The notes below the pieces were generated by a model. The model saw only the letters and a list, made by a program, of their open reading frames with translations, ran no database searches and had not been told where the DNA came from. The translations under genes and the position numbers were made by a program. Shown here in pieces: positions 6,690 to 14,045 of a DNA stretch of 64,000 nucleotides. The DNA comes from Paucibacter sp963740455 (GTDB taxonomy: Bacteria; Pseudomonadota; Gammaproteobacteria; Burkholderiales; Burkholderiaceae_C). Position 1 is the first letter of the stretch, and every line of letters starts with the position of its first letter. The DNA lies in assembly GCA_963740455.1 (NCBI GenBank), contig CAVUEF010000010.1:62001-126000 (forward strand), read 5' to 3'.

Positions 6690-6875
6690 GTGACACAAAA
6701 ACCATCAAACGTGACACAAGACCGTGACACATCGGCAAAAAACACCGTGACACTCTCGCGCGCGCACGCCCTCCTAAAGGAGGGATGTCACGTTGTCACG
6801 CCCGTGACAGAACAACACCGTGACGTGACACATCAGCGTGACAGTGACAGTCCCGACTCTGGTCGGTCCCGTCAC
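6690..6875. repeat. GTGAC iteron-like cluster, candidate replication origin
   Basis: GTGAC occurs on the plus strand at 6690, 6711, 6724, 6747, 6804, 6820, 6825, 6838 and 6844 and inverted (GTCAC) at 6787, 6795 and 6871: twelve copies in 186 bp, six of the plus copies extended to GTGACAC or more. A short hairpin (CTCCT-AAAGG-AGG) lies in the middle at about 6771-6784. Location directly after the helicase/initiator gene fits an iteron origin. The repeats also lie inside a reading frame where they encode VT/DVT motifs. Confidence 0.55.
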
Positions 6876-6929
6876 GGTCTGTCGAGACTTCCGGTACTCA
6901 CGCGCGCGCATTTCGAGGAACAGGCATGA
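6690..6929 (+). CDS. Repeat-encoded small phage protein
   Basis: 79 residues from a GTG at 6690. The GTGAC repeats are read as VT pairs (NVTQ, NTVTLS, VVTPVTEQ, RDVTHQRD). Proteins with such VT-rich starts are often predicted behind helicase or primase genes in prophages and may owe their frame to the repeats. The end (SRLPVLTRAHFEEQA) looks more like ordinary protein and overlaps the next ATG (ATGA). Real expression is uncertain. Confidence 0.45.
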   Translation: MTQKPSNVTQDRDTSAKNTVTLSRAHALLKEGCHVVTPVTEQHRDVTHQRDSDSPDSGRSRHGLSRLPVLTRAHFEEQA

Positions 6930-6960
6930 ACCAAGAAAACCTGAATCAGGGGATTGATCG

Positions 6961-7164
6961 ATGCGATCCGACGAAGGGCACCGACACCAGTGCGAGGTCC
7001 GCCAGCTGCTTCGCTCTCGCGTCGAGCGCGGCACCGAGTGGGTCCGCGATTGGCTCGAAAGTCTCGTTAAGCCCCGAGGAGTGGACGCCGTCGAAAAGCT
7101 CAGGGCGGACACGACCCTCCAATGGAAAATGGGGAATCGAGGTGCGCCTGGGGACTGGCGCTGA
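6961..7164 (+). CDS. Small phage protein, DUF7696-like
   Basis: 67 residues: EGHRHQCEVRQLL, then RGVDAVEKLRADTTLQWKMG and a C-terminal GNRG. I recall this pattern from many short proteobacterial phage proteins grouped as DUF7696. Function unknown. A different frame opens at 6926 (overlapping the previous stop) and runs through this gene to 7321; it may work as a leader for coupled translation. Confidence 0.6.
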   Translation: MRSDEGHRHQCEVRQLLRSRVERGTEWVRDWLESLVKPRGVDAVEKLRADTTLQWKMGNRGAPGDWR

Positions 7165-7321
7165 GCGCTGCGCCGACTGCATGGTCGGGCAGGGCGATGA
7201 CTGCCACTGCCGGACGCCGCTTGACCCGCTTGATCCGCGCGTTCGGCGCTTGGTTTGGCTCGCTGATCTCGCGTTCTGGGTGGTCCTGGTGGTGCTAGTG
7301 GTGAACTGGAGTGGGTCATGA
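7142..7321 (+). CDS. Small Cys-motif membrane protein
   Basis: 59 residues from a GTG at 7142 with GGGGA upstream; the frame is open back to an ATG at 6926, but the upper part reads like shadow of the preceding gene. It has a Cys cluster (RCADCMVGQGDDCHC) and one C-terminal membrane segment (AFWVVLVVLVVNW). Same design as the small Cys-rich gene at 750-914. The stop overlaps the start of the next gene. Confidence 0.5.
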   Translation: MRLGTGAERCADCMVGQGDDCHCRTPLDPLDPRVRRLVWLADLAFWVVLVVLVVNWSGS

Positions 7322-7917
7322 TCACGCTGACGCTGCCGTATCCGATCTCTGCCAAGTTCGGCCGCCTGAGTGTTCTGTCGCGCGCCGCGAACGATCGCTT
7401 CGGGAGAACGCAATGGCATTGCCGTTGCGAATGCGGCACCGAGCGCACCGTTGCGCTATTTCGCATGACCAGCGGCCATACGAAGTCTTGCGGCTGCTTG
7501 AGGGGAGAAGCTCGCGCCACTCACCGCGCCAAAGGCACGCCGACGCACAACACATGGTGCGCGATGAAGCAGCGCTGCAACTACCAAAGCTCCGACGAAT
7601 ATGTCAACTATGGCGGTCGCGGCATTCGGGTTTGCCAGCGCTGGAGCGATTCATTCGATACTTTTTTTGCTGACATGGGTGAACGGCCAGAAGGTATGAC
7701 GATCGATCGGATCGACACCAATGGGAACTACGAGCCCAGCAACTGCCGCTGGGCAACGATAGCCGAGCAGAACCGAAACCGTCGCAGCACGATCTTGGTC
7801 GATCGCGACGGTGCGACTATGTGCATAAAGGACTGGTGCGATGAGCTGGGCCTTGATGTGGACTGCGTATATGGCCGCATCCGGCGCGGCGAAACACCAG
7901 AAAGGGCTCTGCGATGA
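7318..7917 (+). CDS. HNH/homing-endonuclease-like protein with RusA-like N-terminal tag
   Basis: 199 residues. From residue ~14 it follows the phage-borne HNH family with an N-terminal DNA-binding part: KFGRLSVL, WHCRCECG, SGHTKSCGCL, then NTWCAMKQRCN, YVNYGGRGI and the HNH-type core TIDRIDTNGNYEPSNCRWAT. The expected reaction is sequence-directed DNA nicking or cleavage that spreads the gene. The first residues MITLTLPYPISA are unlike that family but nearly repeat the start of the RusA protein encoded next (ITLTLPWPVSA), suggesting insertion into the rusA start region with capture of its 5' end. Confidence 0.75.
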   Translation: MITLTLPYPISAKFGRLSVLSRAANDRFGRTQWHCRCECGTERTVALFRMTSGHTKSCGCLRGEARATHRAKGTPTHNTWCAMKQRCNYQSSDEYVNYGGRGIRVCQRWSDSFDTFFADMGERPEGMTIDRIDTNGNYEPSNCRWATIAEQNRNRRSTILVDRDGATMCIKDWCDELGLDVDCVYGRIRRGETPERALR

Positions 7918-8390
7918 TTCAGCAATCCATCACACTGACGCTTCCTTGGCCTGTATCGGCAAATCGTTATTGGAGAAGCTTCGTCCCGCGTGGCCACACC
8001 CGCGCGATCGTCACGCTCAGCGACGAGGCCAAGGCCTACAAGAAGGCCGTCGACGGGCTCTGCAAGCAAGCTGGCGTGCGCGCACCGATCAGCGGCCGCG
8101 TGGCGATCACCGTGCAGCTGTTCCCGAAGCAGCCGCTGGATTGGGCCAAGCGCGCGCGCAAGGACCCGGTGAGCTGGGACGACACCGTGCAGTGCCTGGA
8201 CCTGGACAACGCGAACAAGGTACTGCTGGACTCGCTCAAGGGCATTGCGATCGACGATGACAAGTGGGTCCGGCGCCTGTCTTCCGAGCGCATGGAGCCG
8301 GACGGTGAGGCGCGCGTCGTGGTGACCATCGAGGCGCTGGCCATGCCGGTGCAGCCGCAGGCCTCGCTGCTCGATGAAGTCGCAGCGTGA
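7914..8390 (+). CDS. rusA: RusA-like Holliday junction resolvase
   Basis: 158 residues, usual size for the family. The metal-binding core is visible: DLDNANKVLLDSLKGIAIDDD (residues ~96-116), with the three acidic positions of RusA, and an N-terminal strand ITLTLPWPVSANRYW typical of RusA. Resolves branched DNA during phage replication or packaging. Starts within the stop of the HNH gene (ATGA). Confidence 0.85.
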   Translation: MIQQSITLTLPWPVSANRYWRSFVPRGHTRAIVTLSDEAKAYKKAVDGLCKQAGVRAPISGRVAITVQLFPKQPLDWAKRARKDPVSWDDTVQCLDLDNANKVLLDSLKGIAIDDDKWVRRLSSERMEPDGEARVVVTIEALAMPVQPQASLLDEVAA

Positions 8391-8538
8391 TGATCGTTCT
8401 CAAGCCCAAAGGCCGAGGAAACTGGTCGACTGTGACGCTCGCCGTCGAGGGGCGCGCATTACGCCGATGTCGGTCGCGGTCGGCCAGCTGCTCGAGCTGG
8501 GTGGCATCGTGTGGCGCATCTGCAAGGTGTTTCCATGA
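8390..8538 (+). pseudogene. Small phage gene interrupted by a -1 frame break
   Basis: The frame starts MIVLKPKGRGNWSTVTLAVEG (8390-8452). After the GAGGGG at 8447-8452 the sensible reading continues in the -1 frame as ARITPMSVAVGQLLELGGIV, ending WRICKVFP at a TGA (8536-8538) that overlaps the next ATG exactly (ATGA). The zero frame instead runs on as an Arg/Ala-rich shadow to 8938. Either one base was lost near 8450, or a -1 ribosomal frameshift is used, or the assembly is wrong. Intact product would be about 50 residues; function unknown. Confidence 0.6.
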
Positions 8539-8825
8539 CCCAGCCCACCGCCTCCCTCAACCGCCAGCGCCGCATAGACTGGCAGCGCATCCTCGCCAAT
8601 TTGCATGCGGTCGGCATGTCGATGCAGCAGATCGCCGACGCAGTGGAGGTGGGCAAGTCGACGCTGTACGGCTACGTGAACGAAGACGCGACCAGCGAGC
8701 CGGCGTACTGGGTGGGCCACTGCCTGGTCGTGTTGTGGTGCGCGCGTTGCGGATGCCAGCTGGAGGACGTGCCGATCAAGCATGTGCCGCTGTCGATCAG
8801 CGCGATCATGAAGAGCTTCGACTAG
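8535..8825 (+). CDS. Helix-turn-helix DNA-binding protein
   Basis: 96 residues from the ATG at 8535, which overlaps the stop of the frame-broken gene. A clear helix-turn-helix is at ~25-50 (NLHAVGMSMQQIADAVEVGK, then STLYGYVNE). A Cys-containing segment (WCARCGCQLEDVP) follows. As last gene before the virion block it may be a late regulator, or it may be NinH-like; the sequence does not decide. Confidence 0.65.
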   Translation: MTQPTASLNRQRRIDWQRILANLHAVGMSMQQIADAVEVGKSTLYGYVNEDATSEPAYWVGHCLVVLWCARCGCQLEDVPIKHVPLSISAIMKSFD

Positions 8826-8857
8826 ACGGGATACCGACCGCGCGTCAGGGCGACATT
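8823..8857. repeat. Repeated phage element, copy 1 (before virion block)
   Basis: Begins at the stop codon of the preceding gene with TAGACGGGATACCGACCG and ends in GCGACATT. About 28 of 35 positions match copy 2 at 12383-12417, which also begins at a TAG stop. Lies between the last early gene and the first virion-block gene. Candidate promoter, processing or regulatory site. Confidence 0.5.
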
Positions 8858-8864
8858 GCTGGCA

Positions 8865-8891
8865 CCCATCCCGGCCACCGCGCCGGTTTCC
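8865..8891 (+). repeat. 27-bp direct repeat, copy A
   Basis: Identical to 8967-8993, 102 bp (34 codons) downstream. This copy lies just upstream of the likely ATG at 8910, the other inside the gene; both read PIPATAPVS in the same frame. Points to an internal tandem duplication around the gene start. Confidence 0.7.
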
Positions 8892-8909
8892 CAAAAGAGG
8901 AGCCCGCCC

Positions 8910-9119
8910 ATGACACGCGCCGTCCGCATCCCCGGTGACAAAGCCGCAGCAGCCAAAGCCGAGAAGCCCATCCCGGCCACCGCGCCGGTTTCCGACGACA
9001 GCGACCTTCCCAATGCGGTCGACATCGATCCGCACTCGATCACCAGCCCGGTTCTGACGAAACAGGGATGGGTCTGCCAGGCTGACAAGCCGAACCCAGC
9101 CGTTGTCGGACGCTTCTGA
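8910..9119 (+). CDS. Small phage protein before the structural genes
   Basis: 69 residues from the ATG at 8910, preceded by GAGGAG. Ala/Pro/Lys-rich N-terminus, then DPHSITSPVLTKQGW and an end in PAVVGRF. The frame is open upstream to 8856 because of the duplicated 27-bp repeat, but the ribosome site favours 8910. No function recognised. Confidence 0.6.
   Translation: MTRAVRIPGDKAAAAKAEKPIPATAPVSDDSDLPNAVDIDPHSITSPVLTKQGWVCQADKPNPAVVGRF
8967..8993 (+). repeat. 27-bp direct repeat, copy B
   Basis: Identical to 8865-8891; here it encodes PIPATAPVS inside the small gene 8910-9119. Confidence 0.7.
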
Positions 9120-9128
9120 AGTCGCGTT

Positions 9129-9536
9129 ATGTGCGACCCGATATCCCTCATCGTGGGTGCTGTCGGCGGACTGGCGGTGTCCAGTCTCGTCGCGCCGCAG
9201 CAGTCCGGCTCATCGGTGGCCCAGCTGCCCGATCCGGCGGAGGAACGCGCCAAAGCCGAAGCCGAGGCTGCGCAGAAGGCGAACGCCAAGCTGGCCTCCG
9301 ACAGCCGCCGCCGTCGTGAGCAAGGTTCGCTGTTGGCCAAGGGAGCGCCGCCGACCTTCAGCTTCGGCGACGCCACCACGGATGCAGGCACCAGCCCGAT
9401 CACCTCGATCCAACCGGTCACGCGGCGCACTACTGCACGCAAGGCCTCGCTGATGAGCCAGGGCAGCACGGCTGGTGGTTCCAGCTTCGGCGGTGGCGGC
9501 GGTGGTGGCCGCCGGTACAGCGAGAACCTCGTGTGA
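9129..9536 (+). CDS. Hypothetical structural-region protein
   Basis: 135 residues. N-terminus MCDPISLIVGAVGGLAVSSL is hydrophobic; a charged Ala/Glu/Lys helix follows (PAEERAKAEAEAAQKANAKL) and a Gly-rich end. The MCDP start is shared with the gp14-like gene at 17317, hinting at a related membrane-active virion segment. Its stop overlaps the portal start (GTGTGA). Confidence 0.65.
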   Translation: MCDPISLIVGAVGGLAVSSLVAPQQSGSSVAQLPDPAEERAKAEAEAAQKANAKLASDSRRRREQGSLLAKGAPPTFSFGDATTDAGTSPITSIQPVTRRTTARKASLMSQGSTAGGSSFGGGGGGGRRYSENLV

Positions 9537-11164
9537 GCTCAACCGCCGACAGCATCCTGCGACGCCTGAGCGCCATGAAGGCCGAGCGCTCGAAGCATGA
9601 GCACGTCTGGGCCGCGTGCTTCGACGTCACATACCCGGAGCGCTCACAGGGCCTGGGTGGCACCGTCATCGACGCATCCAGTGCGCAGAGCAAGAAGGCC
9701 GATCTGCTGGACTCGACGGCGACCGATGGCACGCGCATTCTGTCCTCGCAGGTCGTGTCCGGCATGACGCCGGCAAACAGCGTCTGGATCGCGATCGATG
9801 TCGGCGACGAGTCGGACGAAGAGCGCCGCTGGCTCGACCACGCGGCCGAGCAAATGTGGGAGGCCATTCACAGCAGCAACTACGACAGCGCCAAGTTCGA
9901 GGCGGTGCTGGACTCGCTGTGCGCCGGCTGGTTCGTGCTCTACATCGACGAGGACCAGTCCACCGGCAAGCTGCACTTCGACCAGTGGGCGCTCGGGCAG
10001 TGCTTCATCGCGGCCAGCAAGCAGGGCGGCAAGATCGACACCGTTTACCGCTGCTTCGAGCTGACGGCCGAGCAGGCGATGAACGAGTACGGCGACGCGG
10101 TCAGCGACAAGATCAAGAACGACGCCCGCGACAAGCCCGATGCCAAGCACGAGTTCGTGCATGCGATCTACCCGCGCAGCATCTATGCTCCGGGCGCCAA
10201 GTTGCCCAAGAACATGCCGATTGCCAGCTGCCACATCGAGGTCAGCGCGCGTGCCCTGGTTCGTGAGTCGGGCTATCACGAGCTGCCTGTCGTCGTGCCG
10301 CGCTGGATGCAGCTGCCGAACAGCCCGTATGCGATCGGCCCGGTCTCGAATGCGCTGCCGGCCATTCGCCAACTTAACGAGCTGCTGCGGCTGGAATCGG
10401 TGGCACTGGCTCGGGCTGCTGCTGGTGTCTATGTGGCCGAGGATGACGGTGTGCTGAACCCACGAACCGTGCGTGTTCGCGGCGGTACGGTTATCGTGGC
10501 GAACAGTGTTGACAGCATCAAGGCGCTGCCAACCGGTGCCGACTTCAATGTCACATTCAGCAAGGCCGACACGCTGCGCGCCGAGATCCGCAAGCTGCTG
10601 CTGGCCGATCAGTTGCAGCCGCAGGACGGCCCATCGATGACCGCCACCGAGGTGCACGTGCGCGTCGCGCTGATCCGCCAGCTGCTGGGTCCGCTGTATG
10701 GGCGATTCCAGGCCGAGGACCTGGCACCAACCATCGATCGCGTGTTCGGCCTGATGTACCGACGCGGCCGGCCTGAGCTGGGCGGCATGCCCGGCCCTGT
10801 GTCGATCGACGACGCGCCCGAGTCTCTGCTGGGCGAGCCATTCCGCTTTCGCTATTTATCGCCGCTGGCCAGGGCGCAGAAGCTCGAGGATGTGAGTGCC
10901 ATTCAGCGGCTGATGGAGCTGGCCGGTCTCATGGCCCAGGCCGGCAAGCCCGAGGCCCTGGACCTGATCGACGCCGAGCAATCGCTGCGCACCGCGGGCG
11001 ACGCGCTGGGCGCACCGGCCAAGGTGCTGCGCGACGAGAAGACGCTCAAGGCCTTCCGCGACGCCAGATCACAAGCGCAGGCCCAACAAGAGCAGCAGGG
11101 CCAGCAGCAGCAACTTCAAACCATGGCCGCCGATGCCGCGTTCAAGCGCGTCGCGGCGGCATAG
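9533..11164 (+). CDS. Portal (head-tail connector) protein
   Basis: 543 residues from a GTG at 9533, the usual size of T7-like connectors. The pattern SILRRLSAMKAERSKHEHVW at the N-terminus, RILSSQVVSGMTPANSVW around residue 65, and TEVHVRVALIRQLLGPLYGR around 375 are typical of the podoviral head-to-tail connecting protein family. The C-terminus is Gln-rich. It forms the dodecameric ring at the packaging vertex. Confidence 0.9.
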   Translation: MSSTADSILRRLSAMKAERSKHEHVWAACFDVTYPERSQGLGGTVIDASSAQSKKADLLDSTATDGTRILSSQVVSGMTPANSVWIAIDVGDESDEERRWLDHAAEQMWEAIHSSNYDSAKFEAVLDSLCAGWFVLYIDEDQSTGKLHFDQWALGQCFIAASKQGGKIDTVYRCFELTAEQAMNEYGDAVSDKIKNDARDKPDAKHEFVHAIYPRSIYAPGAKLPKNMPIASCHIEVSARALVRESGYHELPVVVPRWMQLPNSPYAIGPVSNALPAIRQLNELLRLESVALARAAAGVYVAEDDGVLNPRTVRVRGGTVIVANSVDSIKALPTGADFNVTFSKADTLRAEIRKLLLADQLQPQDGPSMTATEVHVRVALIRQLLGPLYGRFQAEDLAPTIDRVFGLMYRRGRPELGGMPGPVSIDDAPESLLGEPFRFRYLSPLARAQKLEDVSAIQRLMELAGLMAQAGKPEALDLIDAEQSLRTAGDALGAPAKVLRDEKTLKAFRDARSQAQAQQEQQGQQQQLQTMAADAAFKRVAAA

Positions 11165-11185
11165 TAGAGCGGACTTTCTCCCACC

Positions 11186-11389
11186 ATGCTCCAGGCCACC
11201 CCAGACCAGTACATGAGCGCCTTCGAGCTGTTCAATGACGGACGGGCCGTGCTCGAAGATCTGACGCAGCTCTTCGGCCGCGCACCGTTCGCACCGGGCC
11301 AGCCCGACTCAACGGCCTACAACTGCGGCACCAAGGCAGTGATCGAACACATTCACGCTCAGATTGCAAAGGCCGAGCGACCAACCTGA
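11186..11389 (+). CDS. Small Bbp19-like phage protein
   Basis: 67 residues. The pattern YMSAFELFNDGRAVLEDLTQ, LFGRAPF, then a C-terminal helix GTKAVIEHIHAQIAKAE resembles short proteins near the head genes of BPP-1-like phages (Bbp19). No good Shine-Dalgarno is seen. Lies between portal and scaffold. Assigned with moderate trust from memory of the family. Confidence 0.6.
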   Translation: MLQATPDQYMSAFELFNDGRAVLEDLTQLFGRAPFAPGQPDSTAYNCGTKAVIEHIHAQIAKAERPT

Positions 11390-11461
11390 TCCACCCAGAG
11401 CGCGCATTGCTGCACGGCCCGGCGCGCGCTCTTGTGACCTGGCCGGCACAAGGAAATCGCA

Positions 11462-12385
11462 ATGTATGTTCGCACACCACAACTCCGAAGCCCGGATACT
11501 GAGTCGTCTGTCGCAGGCCCTGCGCCAGCTGCTCCACCAGCAGCCCCCTCGGCCCCAGCACCCGCACCTGCTGCCGGCGCTGCTGCACCAAGTCCCGCGC
11601 CTGCGGTCGGTGCACCAGCTGCACCAGCTCCGGAGCCTGGCAGCCTCATGGCTCGAGGCGCCGCACCTGCTCCAGCTGGATCTGCACCTGCAGGAACGCC
11701 TGCACCAGCTGGCGACGCACCCGCAGCCATCCCAGAAAAGTACCTCGTCAAGAACGAGGACGGCTCAACGAACTGGGAAGCATCGGCGCTGAAGCAGGCC
11801 CAGGGCTACACCTCTCTGTCCCAGCGCATGGGCTCTGGTGAAGCGCCTCCGAAGACAGCCGAGGAGTACGCGCCAGAGCTGCCCGCCGGCATCACCATGG
11901 ACACGCTGAAGACCGACCCGCTGTTTGCCGGGTTCCTGAAGGGTGCGCATGCCAAGGGCTTGAACAATGCCCAGGTGTCCTACGCCATCAGCGAGTTCCA
12001 GCAGCGCATGCAGCTGGCGGAACAGCAGCGCAATGACCCCGGCGTGGCACAGGCTGAACTGGAGAAGGTGTGGACCAGTCCGCAAGAGATGGAGCAGGGC
12101 CTGAATGCCAGCTTTCGCGGTGCCCAGGCATTCGCCGAGGACAAGGACCACGCCGCGCGGCTGGATAAGAAGTTTGGCAACGATCCGGACTTCATTCGAC
12201 TGATGGCGCGCGTCGGCAAGGAACTGGGTGAAGACGCGCCGCCGCAGGGCTTGAACACTGTCGAGGCCGAGTCGCTGGAGGCGCTGAAGGCCAACCCGGC
12301 CTATCTCGACCAGAAGCATCCCGAGCACAGGGTCGTGGTGGCCAAGGTGAAGGCGCTCTACGACAAGAAATACGCGGGGCAATAG
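11462..12385 (+). CDS. Scaffolding-like protein
   Basis: 307 residues. The first ~95 are Pro/Ala low-complexity; the rest is a charged helical protein (KYLVKNEDGSTNWEASALKQ, EFQQRMQLAEQQRNDPG, ALKANPAYLDQKHPEHRVVV). Position between portal and capsid, the helical character and the basic C-terminal helix fit a head-assembly scaffold. AAGGAA precedes the ATG. The N-terminal low-complexity part may vary quickly. Confidence 0.7.
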   Translation: MYVRTPQLRSPDTESSVAGPAPAAPPAAPSAPAPAPAAGAAAPSPAPAVGAPAAPAPEPGSLMARGAAPAPAGSAPAGTPAPAGDAPAAIPEKYLVKNEDGSTNWEASALKQAQGYTSLSQRMGSGEAPPKTAEEYAPELPAGITMDTLKTDPLFAGFLKGAHAKGLNNAQVSYAISEFQQRMQLAEQQRNDPGVAQAELEKVWTSPQEMEQGLNASFRGAQAFAEDKDHAARLDKKFGNDPDFIRLMARVGKELGEDAPPQGLNTVEAESLEALKANPAYLDQKHPEHRVVVAKVKALYDKKYAGQ

Positions 12386-12417
12386 ACGGGATTCCGTCCG
12401 GGGGGTGGCGCGACATT
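12383..12417. repeat. Repeated phage element, copy 2 (before capsid gene)
   Basis: Begins at the scaffold stop (TAG) and contains GACGGGATTCCGTCCGG (12385-12401), identical to copy 3 at 26854-26870 over 17 bases, then GCGCGACATT as in copy 1. GACGG-GATT-CCGTC can fold as a 5-bp hairpin. The 175-bp gap before the capsid gene (12386-12560) holds this element and no gene. Confidence 0.5.
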
Positions 12418-12560
12418 CACGCAACCCCGCCCGGCCTGGCAGCCGGACACCGGGACAGATGCCCGGCTGCACGCGAAACGCCAAGCGTAGCGGCCGATAC
12501 AGCGGCCCGAGTAGGACACCCGCGACACCTACGGCGTGACATCTCAAAACGAGGTTTCAC

Positions 12561-13463
12561 ATGTCCACTTCTGCAAGCATCACCACTGCGTTTCGTCAGC
12601 AGTTTCACGACACCTTTATCCACGCCCTGCAGCAGAAGGAATCCTTCTTTGCTGCAACTATCGTCAACCGCGGCATGATCGACGGCTCCAGCTTCACGGT
12701 GAACAACATCGGCAGCTCGGAGATGCGCGAGGTCACCGGTCGGTATCAGGACAAAGCCGCCCAGGACATCGACCACAGCACGCGCATCGCGTACATGGCC
12801 GACTACGACGCCGGCCCCTACGTGGTCGACAAGTTTGACCTGGCCAAGCTGGTCGCCGACCCGACGTACAAATACGTCGAGCTGCTGCTGGCCGCTGCCA
12901 TGCGCCGCAAGGACAAGACGATCTATCGCGCTCTGCTCGATGGATCGCTGACCCGCTCGGCCGAGGGTGGCGCCGTCACCAGCACCGTGCTGCCCGCGGG
13001 CCAGCTGATTGCTGCCGGTGGCACGGGTCTGTCGAAGGCCAAGGTCATCCAGGCCAAGACGCTGTTCCGCAAAAACAAGGCGGATGCGCGCTACGAGCCC
13101 GGCACTCGTCTGTTCATGGCTTACGACAGCAATGCCGCGCGCCAGATCCTGAGCGACACAACCCTGACCAGCGCCGACTTCCTGGCCGTGAGGATGCTCG
13201 AAAGCGGTGAGGTCGCCAACTGGTGCGGCTTCGAATGGATTCCTTACGAGGATCTGGACGTGCCCAGCGCCAACGTGGCCACCACCGTCGCCTGGTCGAG
13301 CACCGCCGTGCACTACGGCACCGGCATCGACATCAAAACCGACGTCAGCGAGAACAAGGCAAAGCGCGGCAACCCGATGGAAGCCTACGGCGTTCTGTCT
13401 CTGGGCGCCACCCGCCAGGACGAGAAGAAGGTCGTGCAGATCGACTTCGCCACGAACGTCTGA
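12561..13463 (+). CDS. Major capsid protein
   Basis: 300 residues. The start STSASITTAFRQQFHDTFIH, the DIDHSTRIAYMADYDAGPYV segment and the C-terminal CGFEWIPYEDLDVP, KRGNPMEAYGVLSLGA are what I know from the BPP-1-type capsid protein family (Bbp17-like). It follows the scaffold gene, has its own upstream repeat element, and is followed within 700 bp by a terminator, consistent with high expression. Confidence 0.85.
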   Translation: MSTSASITTAFRQQFHDTFIHALQQKESFFAATIVNRGMIDGSSFTVNNIGSSEMREVTGRYQDKAAQDIDHSTRIAYMADYDAGPYVVDKFDLAKLVADPTYKYVELLLAAAMRRKDKTIYRALLDGSLTRSAEGGAVTSTVLPAGQLIAAGGTGLSKAKVIQAKTLFRKNKADARYEPGTRLFMAYDSNAARQILSDTTLTSADFLAVRMLESGEVANWCGFEWIPYEDLDVPSANVATTVAWSSTAVHYGTGIDIKTDVSENKAKRGNPMEAYGVLSLGATRQDEKKVVQIDFATNV

Positions 13464-13498
13464 TCGACGGCCACTCGCATCACCTATAGGAGCACACC

Positions 13499-13963
13499 AT
13501 GTCTGAATTCAACAGCCGCCAGAAGACCTCTCTGGGATCCACCCCCAAGGTCAAGGCTCAGCCCTGCGACCACGGGAAGATCTCGGTACAGGTTGCCACC
13601 ACACCAGCAGTTGCTGCTTGGGCGCAGAACGACACCTGGAGCACCGGCATTCGAATCCCGAAAGGATCGCGCATCTTGCGCTCCGGCCGGCTTTCTCACG
13701 GCGCCTTCGGCGCGCTCACCACCATGCATGTCGGCATCCGCAACGCAGACACGCTCGCGGTGATTGACGTTGACGGCTTGGCCGCCACGCTGGACGTGGC
13801 AGCCGCTGGGCTGAAGGAGCTGGACGGTGGCTCGCTGTTCGCTGCGGGCGTGGGCTACACCACGGTCGAGGACGTCGAGATCTACGCCACTCTGCTTGCC
13901 GCCAATCCGACCGATAACGCGCAGGCCGAGCTGGAGATCCACTACCTGGCAGCCACGCCCTGA
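13499..13963 (+). CDS. Bbp16-like head/decoration protein
   Basis: 154 residues, beta-rich, no cysteines in a pattern. RIPKGSRILRSGRLSHGAFG and ATLDVAAAGLKELDGGSLFA are spaced as in the small capsid-associated protein that follows the capsid gene in BPP-1-like phages. AGGAG precedes the ATG. Probably a decoration or head-stabilising protein; the exact role is inferred from position. Confidence 0.65.
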   Translation: MSEFNSRQKTSLGSTPKVKAQPCDHGKISVQVATTPAVAAWAQNDTWSTGIRIPKGSRILRSGRLSHGAFGALTTMHVGIRNADTLAVIDVDGLAATLDVAAAGLKELDGGSLFAAGVGYTTVEDVEIYATLLAANPTDNAQAELEIHYLAATP

Positions 13964-14003
13964 AGCTCGCAATGGCTGGCCAACCCCGGCCGGCATACCC
14001 AAG

Positions 14004-14028
14004 CGGGGGCCTTGCGGTCCCCGTTTTT
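14004..14028 (+). terminator. Terminator behind the capsid genes
   Basis: An 8-bp stem (CGGGGGCC with GGTCCCCG, one G-U pair) and TTGC loop followed by five T. Placed after capsid and decoration genes and before the tail genes, like the leaky terminator behind T7 gene 10; it would lower tail gene expression relative to capsid. Confidence 0.85.
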
Positions 14029-14045
14029 CATTTGGAGCCTGAACG

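Noticed and set aside
6690..6875. CRISPR array
   Set aside because: The repeats are only 5-7 bases long with irregular spacing and inverted copies; no 25-40 bp repeat/spacer structure occurs anywhere in the window.
6774..7520. 248-codon minus-strand frame across the small early genes
   Set aside because: Runs against four coupled rightward genes and contains low-complexity Ser/Arg stretches.
8539..8938. Zero-frame continuation of the small gene at 8390 up to 8938
   Set aside because: Arg/Ala/Gly-rich and overlapping the helix-turn-helix gene; the -1 frame gives the sensible ending.
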